Under the pieces are notes generated by a model. That model was given only the letters and a program-made list of their open reading frames with translations, was not told the DNA's origin and made no database searches. 64,000 nucleotides of DNA from Prosthecobacter sp. (GTDB lineage: Bacteria; Verrucomicrobiota; Verrucomicrobiia; Verrucomicrobiales; Verrucomicrobiaceae): NCBI RefSeq assembly GCF_034366625.1, contig NZ_JAXMIH010000008.1:496001-560000 (forward strand), given 5' to 3'. Of the stretch, positions 1 to 8,635 are shown in pieces. Position numbers and translations under genes: made by a program. Numbering within the stretch: position 1 is the first letter of the stretch; each line of letters opens with the position of its first letter.

Positions 1-274
1 TCCCGCGATCCTGGCTGTCATTCCGATCCACCCGAATCTGAAACCGCCGCTCAATGTGATCGACACGAATGAGTTCGCCCGAGACGGCGTGTGCAGAACC
101 CTCCGGCGGGAACTGGCCTTCGAGGAGTTGGAACCAGTCAGGTTTGGCGTTCGGGTCTTTCGAGTTCTTCTTCTCGTTGGGATTCACCGGGCCATCGGCA
201 TCGGTGCGGAACTTGGGTTTGTCCTCAGCGTGGAGGATTGCGGTGAGAAAGCAGAGAGCGTAGAGGAAGCGCAT
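1..274 (-). CDS. secreted protein of unknown function, 3' part cut off by window edge
   Basis: An ATG at 274-272 opens a reading frame with no stop down to base 1, about 91 codons. The N-terminus MRFLYALCFLTAILHAED is a Sec signal peptide with cleavage expected after the HA at residues 15-16. The mature part is charged and Lys/Asn/Pro-rich (for example NPNEKKNSKDPNAKPDWF), followed by a segment with IRVDHIERRFQIRVDRND that looks like the start of a beta-rich domain. I do not recognise a family with certainty. No Shine-Dalgarno sequence is visible upstream. The gene continues to the left of the window. Confidence 0.7.
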   Translation of the reverse strand, partial: MRFLYALCFLTAILHAEDKPKFRTDADGPVNPNEKKNSKDPNAKPDWFQLLEGQFPPEGSAHAVSGELIRVDHIERRFQIRVDRNDSQDRG

Positions 275-350
275 GGAAAGAAATAGAGAGGCAAGGAGTG
301 CGGTTCCATGACGGCGGAATCGGTGACTAACGCGATTGCATGGAAGGTGT

Positions 351-694
351 TTAATCTGTTTTGAGGTATTCTTGATCAAACCAAACATCGACATAGGAAC
401 CGTCTGTTATAAATGCCCACCCCGGTGGCAAGGCGAGGAAGGGAATAGCAACAGAGCAGTAATCGTTAATATGCTCGAAGCAGAGAGCTTGAAAAAATCT
501 ACAGCATCAGACCGCTCACCCGCCCAAAGATACCAACCGTTTGTTCCTTGCTCAGGAAGATGCCGGACGCCGTAGATGGGATTATTCGTCAGTGAGCTAA
601 TCGCGACTCCCATCCGAGAGTCAGGTGAAGGTGGATCGAACGCGGCTCCATATAGCGAGCATGTCTTCTTTTGTTCTTCAGTGGATAGAGACAT
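351..694 (-). pseudogene. immunity-like small protein gene broken by a 1-nt frameshift
   Basis: The frame from the ATG at 694 gives about 67 codons with GWYLWAGE and then DFF, after which it reads into unrelated residues. Restoring one base in the run of six A on the plus strand (487-496; T6 on the coding strand) continues it as DFFQALCFEHINDYC, then ALPPGWAFITDG and YVDVWFDQEYLKTD, and stops at TAA 353-351. The repaired protein has about 114 aa. From memory, the pattern GWYxWxGE - DFF - EHI - LPPGWxF - DVWFD belongs to a family of small proteins in Planctomycetes and Verrucomicrobia that may be immunity proteins. The region is visibly AT-richer than its neighbours. It may be a true pseudogene, a phase-variable gene or a homopolymer sequencing error. 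Confidence 0.7.
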
Positions 695-724
695 CGCGAC
701 TTTTGAACTATCATCAGATTAACC

Positions 725-2086
725 TCACCCCACGATTTGCTTCACCACGCCCACGCTGTCCTGGAAGCTCTCTGCTTTCACATCGGCGCGTTGAAGCATG
801 GTGAGGAGGAGGTTGCTCATGCGGGCGTCGCTGTCGATGGGGCGGCTGCAGAGCTGGTAGTGGCCTTGGGCGTTGGTGACGTCGTATTTCGCGATCTTGG
901 GCAGGTTGAAATCGACGTGGGTGCCGTGCTTGTAGCCGAGGGCTTTGCCGCCGGCGATGATGGTGGGCAGGTTGGCGTTGCCGTGGCTGTGGCCGTAGGC
1001 CATGCCGCTGCCCCAGAGGACTTGCGTGGTGTCGAGCATGGAGGTGTCGCCCTCCTTTTGCGCTTTGAGTTGATCGAGGAGGTAGCTGAACTGCTCGATG
1101 AGGAAGGTGTCCGTTTGGGTGAGGCGGCGGAGCTGCTCGGGGTCGCCATTGTGATGGCTCAGGCCGTGGCGGGTCTGCGAGATGCCGATCTCGGGGATGC
1201 CGCTGGCGTGGGATTCGCTGCCGATCATGCAGGTGATGACGCGCGTGCTGTCGGTGCGCAGGGCCATGACCATGAGGTCGTAAAACAGGCGGTAGTATTC
1301 ACCGGCTTCGGCGATGCTGAGCTTGCGCGTGAGTTTGGAGATCTCGCCGGGCGCGAGCTGCGGTTTGGCGATGTTCAGCCATTCGTCGGCGCGTTTGGTG
1401 CGCTCCTCGACCTGGCGGACGGCGGTGAGGTATTCGTCGAGCTTGTTCTGGTCTTCGCGGCCGAGCTTGTGGTTCACACGCTTCGCGTCGTCGGCGACGA
1501 GGTCAAGGATGCTGCCGCGGCGGCTGAGACGGCGGCGGATGGTCTCCTTGCTGTCTTTTTCGACGCCGAAGAGCATGTTGAAAATCTGCTGCGTGTTCCG
1601 CTCCGCAGGAATCTGGATGCCGTCCTTTGACCACGCGAGCGAGTGCCCTTCGATGGCGAGTTCGAGGGAGGAAAAGCGCGTGGAGACGCCCTGCACCTCG
1701 GCCATGAGCTGGTCGGCGGAGACGGTGTTGCGGAAGGCACCGCCATCGCCCGGCACGTTTGCGCCAGTGAGCCAGACCTTGTCGCAGTTGTGGTGCTTGC
1801 CGATGACCATCGGATGATGCAGCCCGCTGATCGGCGTGATGTCCGCACGATGTTTTTCCAGCGGCTTGAGCGGCGCAGTGAACTCGTAATCCGCGCCCGC
1901 CTTCTGAATCTGCCACGTCAGTGTGTTCACCCCGTTCGGGATGTAAAGAAACACGCTGCGCTTGGCCTGTGAAGCCGCCGGAGACAGCCCCATCGCATCG
2001 AGCAACGGCAGTGAAATGGATGCGCCAAGTCCGCGCAGCATCTGGCGGCGGCTGATCTGCCACTTGTTAAGATTGAGATTGCTCAT
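725..2086 (-). CDS. DUF1552 family Tat-exported protein
   Basis: 453 aa. The N-terminus carries a twin-arginine signal, [20 protein letters not shown], so the folded protein should cross the membrane through Tat. The body fits the DUF1552 family of Planctomycetes and Verrucomicrobia: [11 protein letters not shown] after the signal, [12 protein letters not shown], a middle [12 protein letters not shown] segment and [23 protein letters not shown], all reminiscent of the DUF1501/sulfatase-like fold. It lies 16 bp downstream of the PSCyt/PSD cytochrome gene on the same strand. This pairing is standard for the family and suggests a shared periplasmic redox or hydrolytic module. The biochemical role is not established. 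Confidence 0.88.
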   Translation of the reverse strand: MSNLNLNKWQISRRQMLRGLGASISLPLLDAMGLSPAASQAKRSVFLYIPNGVNTLTWQIQKAGADYEFTAPLKPLEKHRADITPISGLHHPMVIGKHHNCDKVWLTGANVPGDGGAFRNTVSADQLMAEVQGVSTRFSSLELAIEGHSLAWSKDGIQIPAERNTQQIFNMLFGVEKDSKETIRRRLSRRGSILDLVADDAKRVNHKLGREDQNKLDEYLTAVRQVEERTKRADEWLNIAKPQLAPGEISKLTRKLSIAEAGEYYRLFYDLMVMALRTDSTRVITCMIGSESHASGIPEIGISQTRHGLSHHNGDPEQLRRLTQTDTFLIEQFSYLLDQLKAQKEGDTSMLDTTQVLWGSGMAYGHSHGNANLPTIIAGGKALGYKHGTHVDFNLPKIAKYDVTNAQGHYQLCSRPIDSDARMSNLLLTMLQRADVKAESFQDSVGVVKQIVG

Positions 2087-2102
2087 GGGAGTGGGGATGG
2101 AG

Positions 2103-4529
2103 TTAGCGCTTCTGGAACAGGTTGGAACAAACGAATGCCTCGACGATGTCTCTCACGCGGTAGTCTTTCGACTTGCTGGCCGCGGCGATGGCTTTCAGCT
2201 CGCTGTGATCGTCAAAGGACATGCTGCGGCGGAGACCGTAGGTGGCGAGTTTTTCGATGAAGGTGACGTTGAAACGGTCGAGATCGGCGAGGAGGAGGTT
2301 TTTGAATTCGTCGGCAGTCTGGTAGGCGCGCCCGTCGGGCAGTTTGCCCACAGCGCTGACTTTTGGATTCGCGCCGATGCCATCGGTGACTTCTTCGGTG
2401 CGCCAGCGGCCGATGGCGTCGTAGTTTTCAAAAGCGAGGCCGAGCGGGTCGATCTTCGCATGGCAGGCGGCGCAGTTTTCATCGTGGATGTGCGCTTCTA
2501 GTTTCTGGCGCAGCGTGGCCTTCGGCGCGGCGGGATTCGTGGCGATGGGATCGACGTTCGCGGGCGGCGGTGGCGGTGATTTGCCAAAGATGGATTCCAT
2601 CACCCACACACCGCGATGCACCGGGCGATGCCGCGTGCCGTCGCTGGTGAGCGAAAGAACTGACGCCTGTGTGAGCAGACCGCCGCGATGGCTTTCGGCA
2701 GTTAGCGAGACTTTGACGAACTCATCGCCTGCCACCTTGGCATCGGTGAGGCCGTAAAAGTCGGCGAGGCGGGCGTTCATCATGCTCCAGTCTGATTTGA
2801 GCAGATCGCGCAGCGTGTGGCCGCTCTGCACCACTTCGCGGAAGAAGGTCTGCGTCTCGCGGATCATGCTCTGCTCCAGATGATCGTCGTAGTCAGGGTA
2901 GATTTTCTTGTCCGGCGGGAACATGCCGACTTTACGCAGGCGCAGCCATTGATTGGCGAAGGAATCGGTGAATTGCGTGGCGCGCGGATCGGCCAGCATG
3001 CGGGCGACCTGTTTGGAAAGCTCGGCCTTGTCGTGCAGCTTGCCGTTTTCAGCCAAAGACAGAAGCGCCGCGTCCGGCATCGTGCTCCAGAGCAGGTAGG
3101 AAAGGCGGGAGGCCAGCTCCCAATCGTTCAGCATGTGGCGCTTGGCATTCGGATCGCCCTCGGTGAGAAAGAGGAAACTCTTCGCGCACAAAATGGATGC
3201 CATGCCGGCCTTCACCGCCTCGCGGAATTTTTCACCCGCGGCCAGTTCCGACTTCACGATGCCGACGAAGCCGTCGATCTCCTCGGGATTCACCGGCCGG
3301 CGGAAGGCCTTCTGCGCGAGCTTGGTGAAACAGGAACGAATCTCGTCCATGTCCTCCGTGGCGGGCATGTAGGCGGCGCGGACGCTTTGTTCTTCTTCCG
3401 TGATGATCGGCCCCTTCCACGAGATGGAGTCGAGAATGAGGAAAGGATAACGCGCATTGCCTTGCTCGTCGGTGAGCTTGATCTGCCACGGCAGGCGGCC
3501 GTCTTTGATGCTCACAAACGGCACGCCGCTCTGATGGCGGCCGGAGCGCGGCAGGTTTGAAGGACCGGGCACGTCATTATAGACCTCGATGTTCGGCCTG
3601 CCTTTGGGCAAATGCGCGCGGAAGGTCACCGTGACCGGCTTGTCCTCCGCCGCGACGATGTCCTGCTCGAAGAGCACGCGGTCGAGTTTCGACTCATAGA
3701 CCTTCAATCGCGGTGCGCGGCCGTTCTTCGGCTTCAAACCGCTGAGCGTGTAGCTGATTTCATAAACACCGGCTTCGGGCAGCGGATCACGCAGCGCGGA
3801 GTAACGGAAGATGTCGCCCGGCCAGCAGTCGTAGCGCACTTTGTCCAGCAGGCCGAGTTCGCGCAGGCGCTCGCGATGGTGCTCGCTAATCTGCTCCTCG
3901 TAGAGAACGGGCTTGCTGCCACCGAACGGAGTGGGCGGCTTGGCAGGCTTTTTGTCCGGGATTTCCGGGTAAGCCTCGTTCAGCACCGTCTCGGCGGCGG
4001 CGAGGTATTTCTCAATGTTCGAGGGCGAAAGCGTCAAAACCGAGCCGATGCGCTCAAAGCCATGCCATTCCGGGTCTTCGAGGAAGGCGCCGGGATCATT
4101 CGCATCATACTGCACGCCGAGGAGATCACACACCGTGTTCACATACTCGTCTCGCGTCAGACGGTTGTAGCTCACGCGCCCACGCGCCGCCATGCGGGCT
4201 GATTCGCCCTCCTTCATCCGCGCGGAAATCCACTCGACCGTTTTTGCGCTCTCTTCCGCCGTAGGCTTCACTTTCTCCTTCTTCGGCGGCATCTCGCCGG
4301 AGTTGATGCGCTCCATCAGTTCCAGCCACTGCGGTGTGTCCTCGAATCCGATCTTGGGAGAGAGATTATCAATGCGGAAGTCACCCTTCTGCACATCCGC
4401 GTCGTGGCATTTGAGACAGTGCGTTTCCAAATAGGACTGCACCTTCGGGTCGAGCGCGGCGGCCCACGCTCCATGAGGAGCAAGCGTGAGAACGGTGACA
4501 AAGCAGGTGAAGAGGTGGCGGTCCAGCAT
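2103..4529 (-). CDS. planctomycete-type cytochrome c protein (PSCyt1-PSD3-PSD5-PSD4-PSCyt3-PSD2)
   Basis: 808 aa with a signal peptide (cleavage near AWAA, residues 21-24). Two haem c sites are visible: CLKCH at residues 38-42 followed by KGDFRIDNL (PSCyt1), and CAACH near residue 685 followed by [19 protein letters not shown] (PSCyt3/DUF1588). Between them lie [18 protein letters not shown] (PSD3/DUF1587), [16 protein letters not shown] (PSD5/DUF1595) and [13 protein letters not shown] with FANQWLRL (PSD4/DUF1592). The C-terminus [14 protein letters not shown] with FVCSNLFQ is PSD2/DUF1585. The domain order and length are normal for the family. It probably forms an operon with the DUF1552 gene immediately downstream. 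A periplasmic redox role is likely, but the substrate is unknown. Confidence 0.9.
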   Translation of the reverse strand: MLDRHLFTCFVTVLTLAPHGAWAAALDPKVQSYLETHCLKCHDADVQKGDFRIDNLSPKIGFEDTPQWLELMERINSGEMPPKKEKVKPTAEESAKTVEWISARMKEGESARMAARGRVSYNRLTRDEYVNTVCDLLGVQYDANDPGAFLEDPEWHGFERIGSVLTLSPSNIEKYLAAAETVLNEAYPEIPDKKPAKPPTPFGGSKPVLYEEQISEHHRERLRELGLLDKVRYDCWPGDIFRYSALRDPLPEAGVYEISYTLSGLKPKNGRAPRLKVYESKLDRVLFEQDIVAAEDKPVTVTFRAHLPKGRPNIEVYNDVPGPSNLPRSGRHQSGVPFVSIKDGRLPWQIKLTDEQGNARYPFLILDSISWKGPIITEEEQSVRAAYMPATEDMDEIRSCFTKLAQKAFRRPVNPEEIDGFVGIVKSELAAGEKFREAVKAGMASILCAKSFLFLTEGDPNAKRHMLNDWELASRLSYLLWSTMPDAALLSLAENGKLHDKAELSKQVARMLADPRATQFTDSFANQWLRLRKVGMFPPDKKIYPDYDDHLEQSMIRETQTFFREVVQSGHTLRDLLKSDWSMMNARLADFYGLTDAKVAGDEFVKVSLTAESHRGGLLTQASVLSLTSDGTRHRPVHRGVWVMESIFGKSPPPPPANVDPIATNPAAPKATLRQKLEAHIHDENCAACHAKIDPLGLAFENYDAIGRWRTEEVTDGIGANPKVSAVGKLPDGRAYQTADEFKNLLLADLDRFNVTFIEKLATYGLRRSMSFDDHSELKAIAAASKSKDYRVRDIVEAFVCSNLFQKR

Positions 4530-4571
4530 CGGCGGGTCTCATTACGAACCAAGGCAGCGGATCATGCAGCA

Positions 4572-4589
4572 CCCCCGAACTATCGGGGG
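4572..4589. terminator. GC-rich hairpin downstream of tRNA-Ser
   Basis: A perfect 7-bp stem CCCCCGA/TCGGGGG encloses the tetraloop ACTA; outer GCAGC and GCTGC extend it imperfectly. It begins about 30 bp beyond the 3' end of the leftward tRNA-Ser and before the convergent-side end of the cytochrome gene. No T-run follows on the minus strand. It could therefore be a processing or Rho-assisted terminator, or simply a palindromic intergenic element. Confidence 0.4.
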
Positions 4590-4619
4590 GCGGGCTGCTC
4601 TGATGCTCACAAGCTCGCG

Positions 4620-4706
4620 CGGAGAGGGTGGGATTCGAACCCACGGTGAGAATTACCCCACGCCAGTTTTCAAGACTGGAGCCATAAACCACTCGACCAC
4701 CTCTCC
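4620..4706 (-). tRNA. tRNA-Ser(UGA)
   Basis: The reverse strand folds as a class II tRNA. The acceptor stem is GGAGAGG (4706-4700) with CCTCTCC and discriminator G at 4620. The D-arm is GTCGAGTGGTTTATGGC-like, and the anticodon arm CCAGT-CTTGAAA-ACTGG has anticodon TGA. A long variable arm of the type GCGTGGGGTAATTCTCAC precedes the T-arm GTGGG-TTCGAAT-CCCAC. CCA is not encoded. The long variable arm and anticodon identify a serine isoacceptor reading UCN codons. Confidence 0.95.
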
Positions 4707-4830
4707 TGGTGCTGCGTTGCGGAGCGGCGATAGTACGCAACGGGCGGCGCTGTGCAAAGCGGAAGTTTGCGGGAGAATGGCGCAAGCTCGGGATTGATCG
4801 CGGCGGAGGCGGCGTGCATGATCGCAGCGC

Positions 4831-5625
4831 ATGATTCATCCCACTGCTTTGATCGACCCGCGTGCGCAAATCGACCCTACGGCCGCAATTGGGCCGTACG
4901 TTGTGATCGACGGCGCGGCCGAGGTCGGCGCGGGTTGTAAAGTCGAGGCGCATGCGCAGCTCGTGGGGCATGTGGTGGTGGGGGAGGGGACGTGGATCGG
5001 GCGTGGGGCGGTGATCGGCGGGGAACCGCAGGATCTGGGGTTTGATCCCGCCACGGAGAGCAGCGTGGTTTTGGGCAAAAAGAATGTGATTCGCGAGCAT
5101 GTGACGATTCATCGCGGCAGCAAGTCGGGAGGGGTGACGCGTATTGGCGATGAGAATTACCTCATGGCGACCTGTCACCTGGCGCATGACGTGGCGCTGG
5201 GGGACCGGAACATCCTGGCGAATGGCGTTTTGCTGGCCGGACATATTCATGTGGGGAGTCACACGTTCCTCGGCGGCGGGGCGGTGTTTCACCAGTTCCT
5301 GCGCATCGGGGATTACTGCGTGGTGCAGGGAAATGGAGCGTTCAGCAAGGACATACCGCACTACTGCTGCGGTGCGAGGCTTCTGAACCGGATCACGGGA
5401 TTGAATGTGATCGGGTTGCGTCGCCAGGGGTTTAGCGCGGAGGACCGGGGGGCGATCAAGGAACTGTTTCAACTGCTGTTTTGCGGCGGGATGAACCTGA
5501 GTCAGGCGGTGGAACGGGCGTCGGCGAGGGAATGGCCCGAAAAGGCCCGGCGGCTGCTGGAATTCGTGCAGGCACCGAGCAAAAAAGGCATTTGCCCTGT
5601 GCGCCGTGGCCGGGGGGATGATTAA
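4831..5625 (+). CDS. lpxA: acyl-ACP--UDP-N-acetylglucosamine O-acyltransferase
   Basis: 264 aa, the usual LpxA length. The enzyme transfers a hydroxyacyl chain to UDP-GlcNAc in the first cytoplasmic step of lipid A synthesis. The N-terminal two thirds are hexapeptide repeats of a left-handed beta helix (IHPTALIDPRAQIDPTAAIG onward). The catalytic block LMATCHLAHD has histidines 116 and 119; H119 corresponds to the general base H125 of E. coli. GGEPQDLGF and IREHVTIHRG are LpxA hallmarks, and the C-terminus is the short helical cap. The gene is followed 83 bp later by an lptD-like gene, so both serve LPS. lpxB, lpxC and lpxD are not in the window. Confidence 0.96.
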   Translation: MIHPTALIDPRAQIDPTAAIGPYVVIDGAAEVGAGCKVEAHAQLVGHVVVGEGTWIGRGAVIGGEPQDLGFDPATESSVVLGKKNVIREHVTIHRGSKSGGVTRIGDENYLMATCHLAHDVALGDRNILANGVLLAGHIHVGSHTFLGGGAVFHQFLRIGDYCVVQGNGAFSKDIPHYCCGARLLNRITGLNVIGLRRQGFSAEDRGAIKELFQLLFCGGMNLSQAVERASAREWPEKARRLLEFVQAPSKKGICPVRRGRGDD

Positions 5626-5630
5626 GGCGA

Positions 5631-5650
5631 AAAAAGTCCGGCTTTTTCTT
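5631..5650 (+). terminator. weak AT-stem hairpin after lpxA
   Basis: AAAAAG (5631-5636), loop TCCGG, CTTTTT (5642-5647) and then CTT form a six-pair stem that ends in T residues just after the lpxA stop. It resembles a weak intrinsic terminator. A possible -35 TTGTCA (5649-5654) with 17 bp to TATTGA (5672-5677) lies right behind it and could drive the lptD-like gene, but that -10 matches poorly. Confidence 0.35.
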
Positions 5651-5708
5651 GTCACCGGGACACCACTAGCCTATTGAAAAGGCTGTCATTGTCTGCCTCC
5701 GCAGGGCG

Positions 5709-8171
5709 ATGTCCTCCCGTGCTATGAACTTTCCCAGATTTTGCGTGACGGCCTTTGTTTGCGTCCTGGCGGCAGCCGGGACGGCGGGCGGGCAATCCCT
5801 CCTCGACAGTCTCACGACTGATCTGAACATTCGCGGCCTGACGACCACGATGGACCCTGAAACAGGCATCGTCACCGTGACCGGAGACGTGAATATCGTG
5901 TATGGTGACGTTGAAATCCGCAGCGGCAGCGCCCAATACAACCAGACCACGGGCGAGGTGATCGCCCGAGATGGTGTGACGATCTGGCGTGCGGGAACGA
6001 TTTATCGGGGGGATTCCATCACCTACAACTCCATCACGGGGGAGATGTCGGGTCAGAATGTGATTTCTGGCATGCCTGCTGGATCGGGCATGTTCATTTA
6101 CAAGGCGGAGGATTTTAAATCAAAGAGCAAACTGGAGAACCAGATCGAAGCCACGGGAGTCACTCTCACTTCGCATGACATACAGAATCCAAATTTTCGT
6201 CTCGGAGCCAAGGACTTGACGGTCATCCCGGGTGAAAGCGCAGTCTTGCACAATGTGAAGGTTTATGGCGGGGACACGCCGTTTTTCTATCTGCCGAAGT
6301 TTTCGCAGTCCCTCCAGAGTGAGGTGGGCTACCGGATCAGTCCTGGTTATCAAAGCCGCTGGGGTGCCTTCCTGCTGACCCAGTATTCCTTCATCCACGG
6401 TGATCACACCCTGGCCAAGTACAAGTTTGACCTGCGCAGCAAGCGTGGCGTGGGCGGTGGCGTGGACTTCATTTCCCTGCGTCACATGCAGAACCAGCAG
6501 AACTTTGGCACGCTGAAGCTGTATGCGGTCGGTGACAGCTCTTCTTCAACGAATGTGTCAGGTGGCATACGCTACCCGGTGAATGAAAAGCGCTATCGGG
6601 TGAATTTTCAGCACCGCATATACCTCCCTGGCCCGGACGTGAGCACTTGGTATCTGGACTTCGACCTCAACAAGATCAGTGACATCCATTTTTACGAGGA
6701 CTTCTTCTTCAACGACTTCCGCACCAATCGCGAGCCGGACAATCTGATATCCCTCGTTCATACCAACGAGGCCTACGTCGCCACCCTGATGGCGAAGTTC
6801 AAGATGAACAATTTCTACCGGACGACGACGCGTCTGCCTGAGATTTCCGTCGATTTTACCCGGAGGCCGCTGTGGCATTCGGGCATTTTCCATCAGGGCA
6901 CCATCTCCGCCGGCCTTTACAACGAAGTGGTGGGCAAGCAGGAGCAGGCCGAACTGCTGCGGTTACAGACGCTTGGACTCGGTGGATTGCCGGGCGTGTT
7001 TGGCGATCCGCTGGGAACCGCCACCGCCTCTTATCTGAGCCTGGTTGGACGGCCAAGGGACGTCGGATTGACTGCGGCAGATGTCACACAAGGGCTGGGA
7101 GTTATTTCAAGCCGGCTGCAGGAACCGGACTTCGCCCGTTTTCACACATATCACGAATTGCTGTATCCCAAGACTTACATGGGCTGGCTGAATGTGACAC
7201 CACGCATCGGCGCAGGCGTGACGAGCTATAGTAGCATTGATGGGAGCATCACCGGACTCCAGAATTTCACCCGTGGCATCGTTCATCTCGGTCTGGATGT
7301 CTCCTTCAAGCTCACCAAAACGTGGAGCGACATGCAGGTGGAATCTCTCGGCATCAACGGCCTCCGGCATGTGTTCCAGCCCTACCTGAACTACTCCTAC
7401 CTGGATGCCAAACAAGACGCCGGACTGCCCGCCATCGACAGGCTTTCACCGACCACCCGGCCACGTTCGATCGACGTTTCTCTGTTCACCGCAGTGGACA
7501 GCCTGCGCTCATGGAATGTGGCACGCCTGGGCTTTCGCAATCTGTTGCAAACGAAGCGTGATTACATTACCAGCAGCGGCTATGGCAGCTTTCTCGAAAC
7601 GCCCGAGGGTGGTGACAGCCAGACCTACACCCTGGCGGGCATGAACACCTATGTGGACGTGTTTGCCAAAGACCCGGAGTTTGGTCGAGACATCTCCAAT
7701 TTCTACAATGAAATCTTCTGGCGGCCGGTGCCATGGATCACGGTGAAGTCCGATCTGCAACTACCCATCAGCAGCGGTATCGGCAGCTTTACCGAAATTA
7801 ATAACAGCATAATCTGGCTGCCATCCAGATATACGTCCCTGGAGTTTGGGCACCAGTTCATCTCCGATCACCCGTTCTTCCGGGACAGCAGCCTGGTTTA
7901 CACGCGGTTCTTCGCCCGGTTGACGGAAAATTACGGTTTCAACATGAACCACATCTACGAGGCGGACGACGGCACGCTGGAGTTCCAGAGCTACAATCTC
8001 TCACGTGACCTCAGCAGTTGGGTGGCCTCCATCGGCTTGATGGCCCGCGACAACCGCAACGGTGCCTCTGATATTGGCATCCTGCTCACCTTCTCACTCA
8101 AGGACTTCCCACAGTTCAATTTCGACCTGGACATCGACCCGAACCCCACCGGTCGCGGCGGCAAGCAGTAG
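5709..8171 (+). CDS. lptD: LPS-assembly protein LptD-like outer-membrane protein
   Basis: 820 aa. A signal peptide (about residues 1-29, ending GTAGG) is followed by an LptA/OstA-type beta-jellyroll: GIVTVTGDVNIVYGDVEIRS and GEVIARDGVTIW near residues 53-93. The long C-terminal part has PFFYLPKFSQS, GYRISPGYQSRWGAFLLTQY and many alternating aromatic strands that end in a beta barrel. This order is that of LptD, which inserts LPS into the outer leaflet. The position directly after lpxA supports this. The signal peptide works from either ATG 5709 or ATG 5724. The family is divergent in this phylum, so the name rests on architecture and context. Confidence 0.8.
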   Translation: MSSRAMNFPRFCVTAFVCVLAAAGTAGGQSLLDSLTTDLNIRGLTTTMDPETGIVTVTGDVNIVYGDVEIRSGSAQYNQTTGEVIARDGVTIWRAGTIYRGDSITYNSITGEMSGQNVISGMPAGSGMFIYKAEDFKSKSKLENQIEATGVTLTSHDIQNPNFRLGAKDLTVIPGESAVLHNVKVYGGDTPFFYLPKFSQSLQSEVGYRISPGYQSRWGAFLLTQYSFIHGDHTLAKYKFDLRSKRGVGGGVDFISLRHMQNQQNFGTLKLYAVGDSSSSTNVSGGIRYPVNEKRYRVNFQHRIYLPGPDVSTWYLDFDLNKISDIHFYEDFFFNDFRTNREPDNLISLVHTNEAYVATLMAKFKMNNFYRTTTRLPEISVDFTRRPLWHSGIFHQGTISAGLYNEVVGKQEQAELLRLQTLGLGGLPGVFGDPLGTATASYLSLVGRPRDVGLTAADVTQGLGVISSRLQEPDFARFHTYHELLYPKTYMGWLNVTPRIGAGVTSYSSIDGSITGLQNFTRGIVHLGLDVSFKLTKTWSDMQVESLGINGLRHVFQPYLNYSYLDAKQDAGLPAIDRLSPTTRPRSIDVSLFTAVDSLRSWNVARLGFRNLLQTKRDYITSSGYGSFLETPEGGDSQTYTLAGMNTYVDVFAKDPEFGRDISNFYNEIFWRPVPWITVKSDLQLPISSGIGSFTEINNSIIWLPSRYTSLEFGHQFISDHPFFRDSSLVYTRFFARLTENYGFNMNHIYEADDGTLEFQSYNLSRDLSSWVASIGLMARDNRNGASDIGILLTFSLKDFPQFNFDLDIDPNPTGRGGKQ

Positions 8172-8506
8172 CGGCGTTCCTGCCACATCAAAGTCATTCG
8201 CTATCGCTAACCAGCAGGGCTTGTGGGAGACAGTGCAAGTCTTCATGTCTCTTGCGGAAAGCCTTTTGGCCTGCCCCAAAGACAGATCAGTTCAATACCC
8301 ATCGGATGGCCTCATGAGCGTCACCCATGAAGCACGCCGGGTTCTAAAGTAACTCGGGGTCTTGAGACGCCCAATTTCAATCGAGCCACATGACAGGTGA
8401 CTTCGCGCGTCGCCTGACATTATTACTGATGCCATGCCTGTGCCAAAGGCCCGTGAGAACCGCTTGTTAGCAGACAAGAAAACTTGAGGTTCCCCGGCAA
8501 CGGACA
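8172..8506. other. intergenic region without a supportable gene
   Basis: 335 bp between the end of the lptD-like gene and the leftward small-peptide gene. It is less GC-rich than its surroundings. Short open frames exist on both strands (for example a 72-codon frame on the minus strand at 8292-8510), but none shows a signal peptide, domain motif or start context. I see no tRNA fold, no strong terminator and no clear promoter. Confidence 0.5.
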
Positions 8507-8590
8507 TCACATCGCCCCACCGCTTTTGGCGAGGAAATTAAGCGCCAAGGTGGCGACGGCGAGGAGGAAAACTAACCAGGCGAGAGGCAT
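8507..8590 (-). CDS. 27-aa single-pass membrane peptide
   Basis: An ATG at 8590-8588 opens 27 codons ending in TGA at 8509-8507. The peptide begins MPLAWLVFLLAVATLALN, a compact transmembrane stretch, and ends in a short Lys- and Gly-containing tail (LAKSGGAM). It lies 45 bp downstream of the proline-rich membrane protein on the same strand, so the two may be co-transcribed. No Shine-Dalgarno sequence is visible. Nothing else supports expression, and it could be a chance frame, although its composition is far from random. No function is claimed. Confidence 0.4.
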   Translation of the reverse strand: MPLAWLVFLLAVATLALNFLAKSGGAM

Positions 8591-8635
8591 GACGTGAGAA
8601 GGATTGAAATGGAAATTCGATCAGGTGCCTTGTCT

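Noticed and set aside
336-575. 79-codon plus-strand frame over the broken gene
   Set aside because: The opposite strand holds the conserved immunity-like pattern. The plus-strand frame shows nothing recognisable.
4381-5655. 424-codon frame on the minus strand covering lpxA and tRNA-Ser
   Set aside because: It runs through a tRNA gene and opposite lpxA. The His/Arg/Pro-rich translation has no family features.
5649-5677. Possible promoter TTGTCA-17-TATTGA before the lptD-like gene
   Set aside because: The -10 matches consensus at only three positions. Mentioned within the terminator entry but not listed as a feature.
8292-8510. 72-codon minus-strand frame in the gap after the lptD-like gene
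   Set aside because: It overlaps the end of the small-peptide gene by a few bases. No signal, motif or start context. It is kept as unassigned intergenic sequence.
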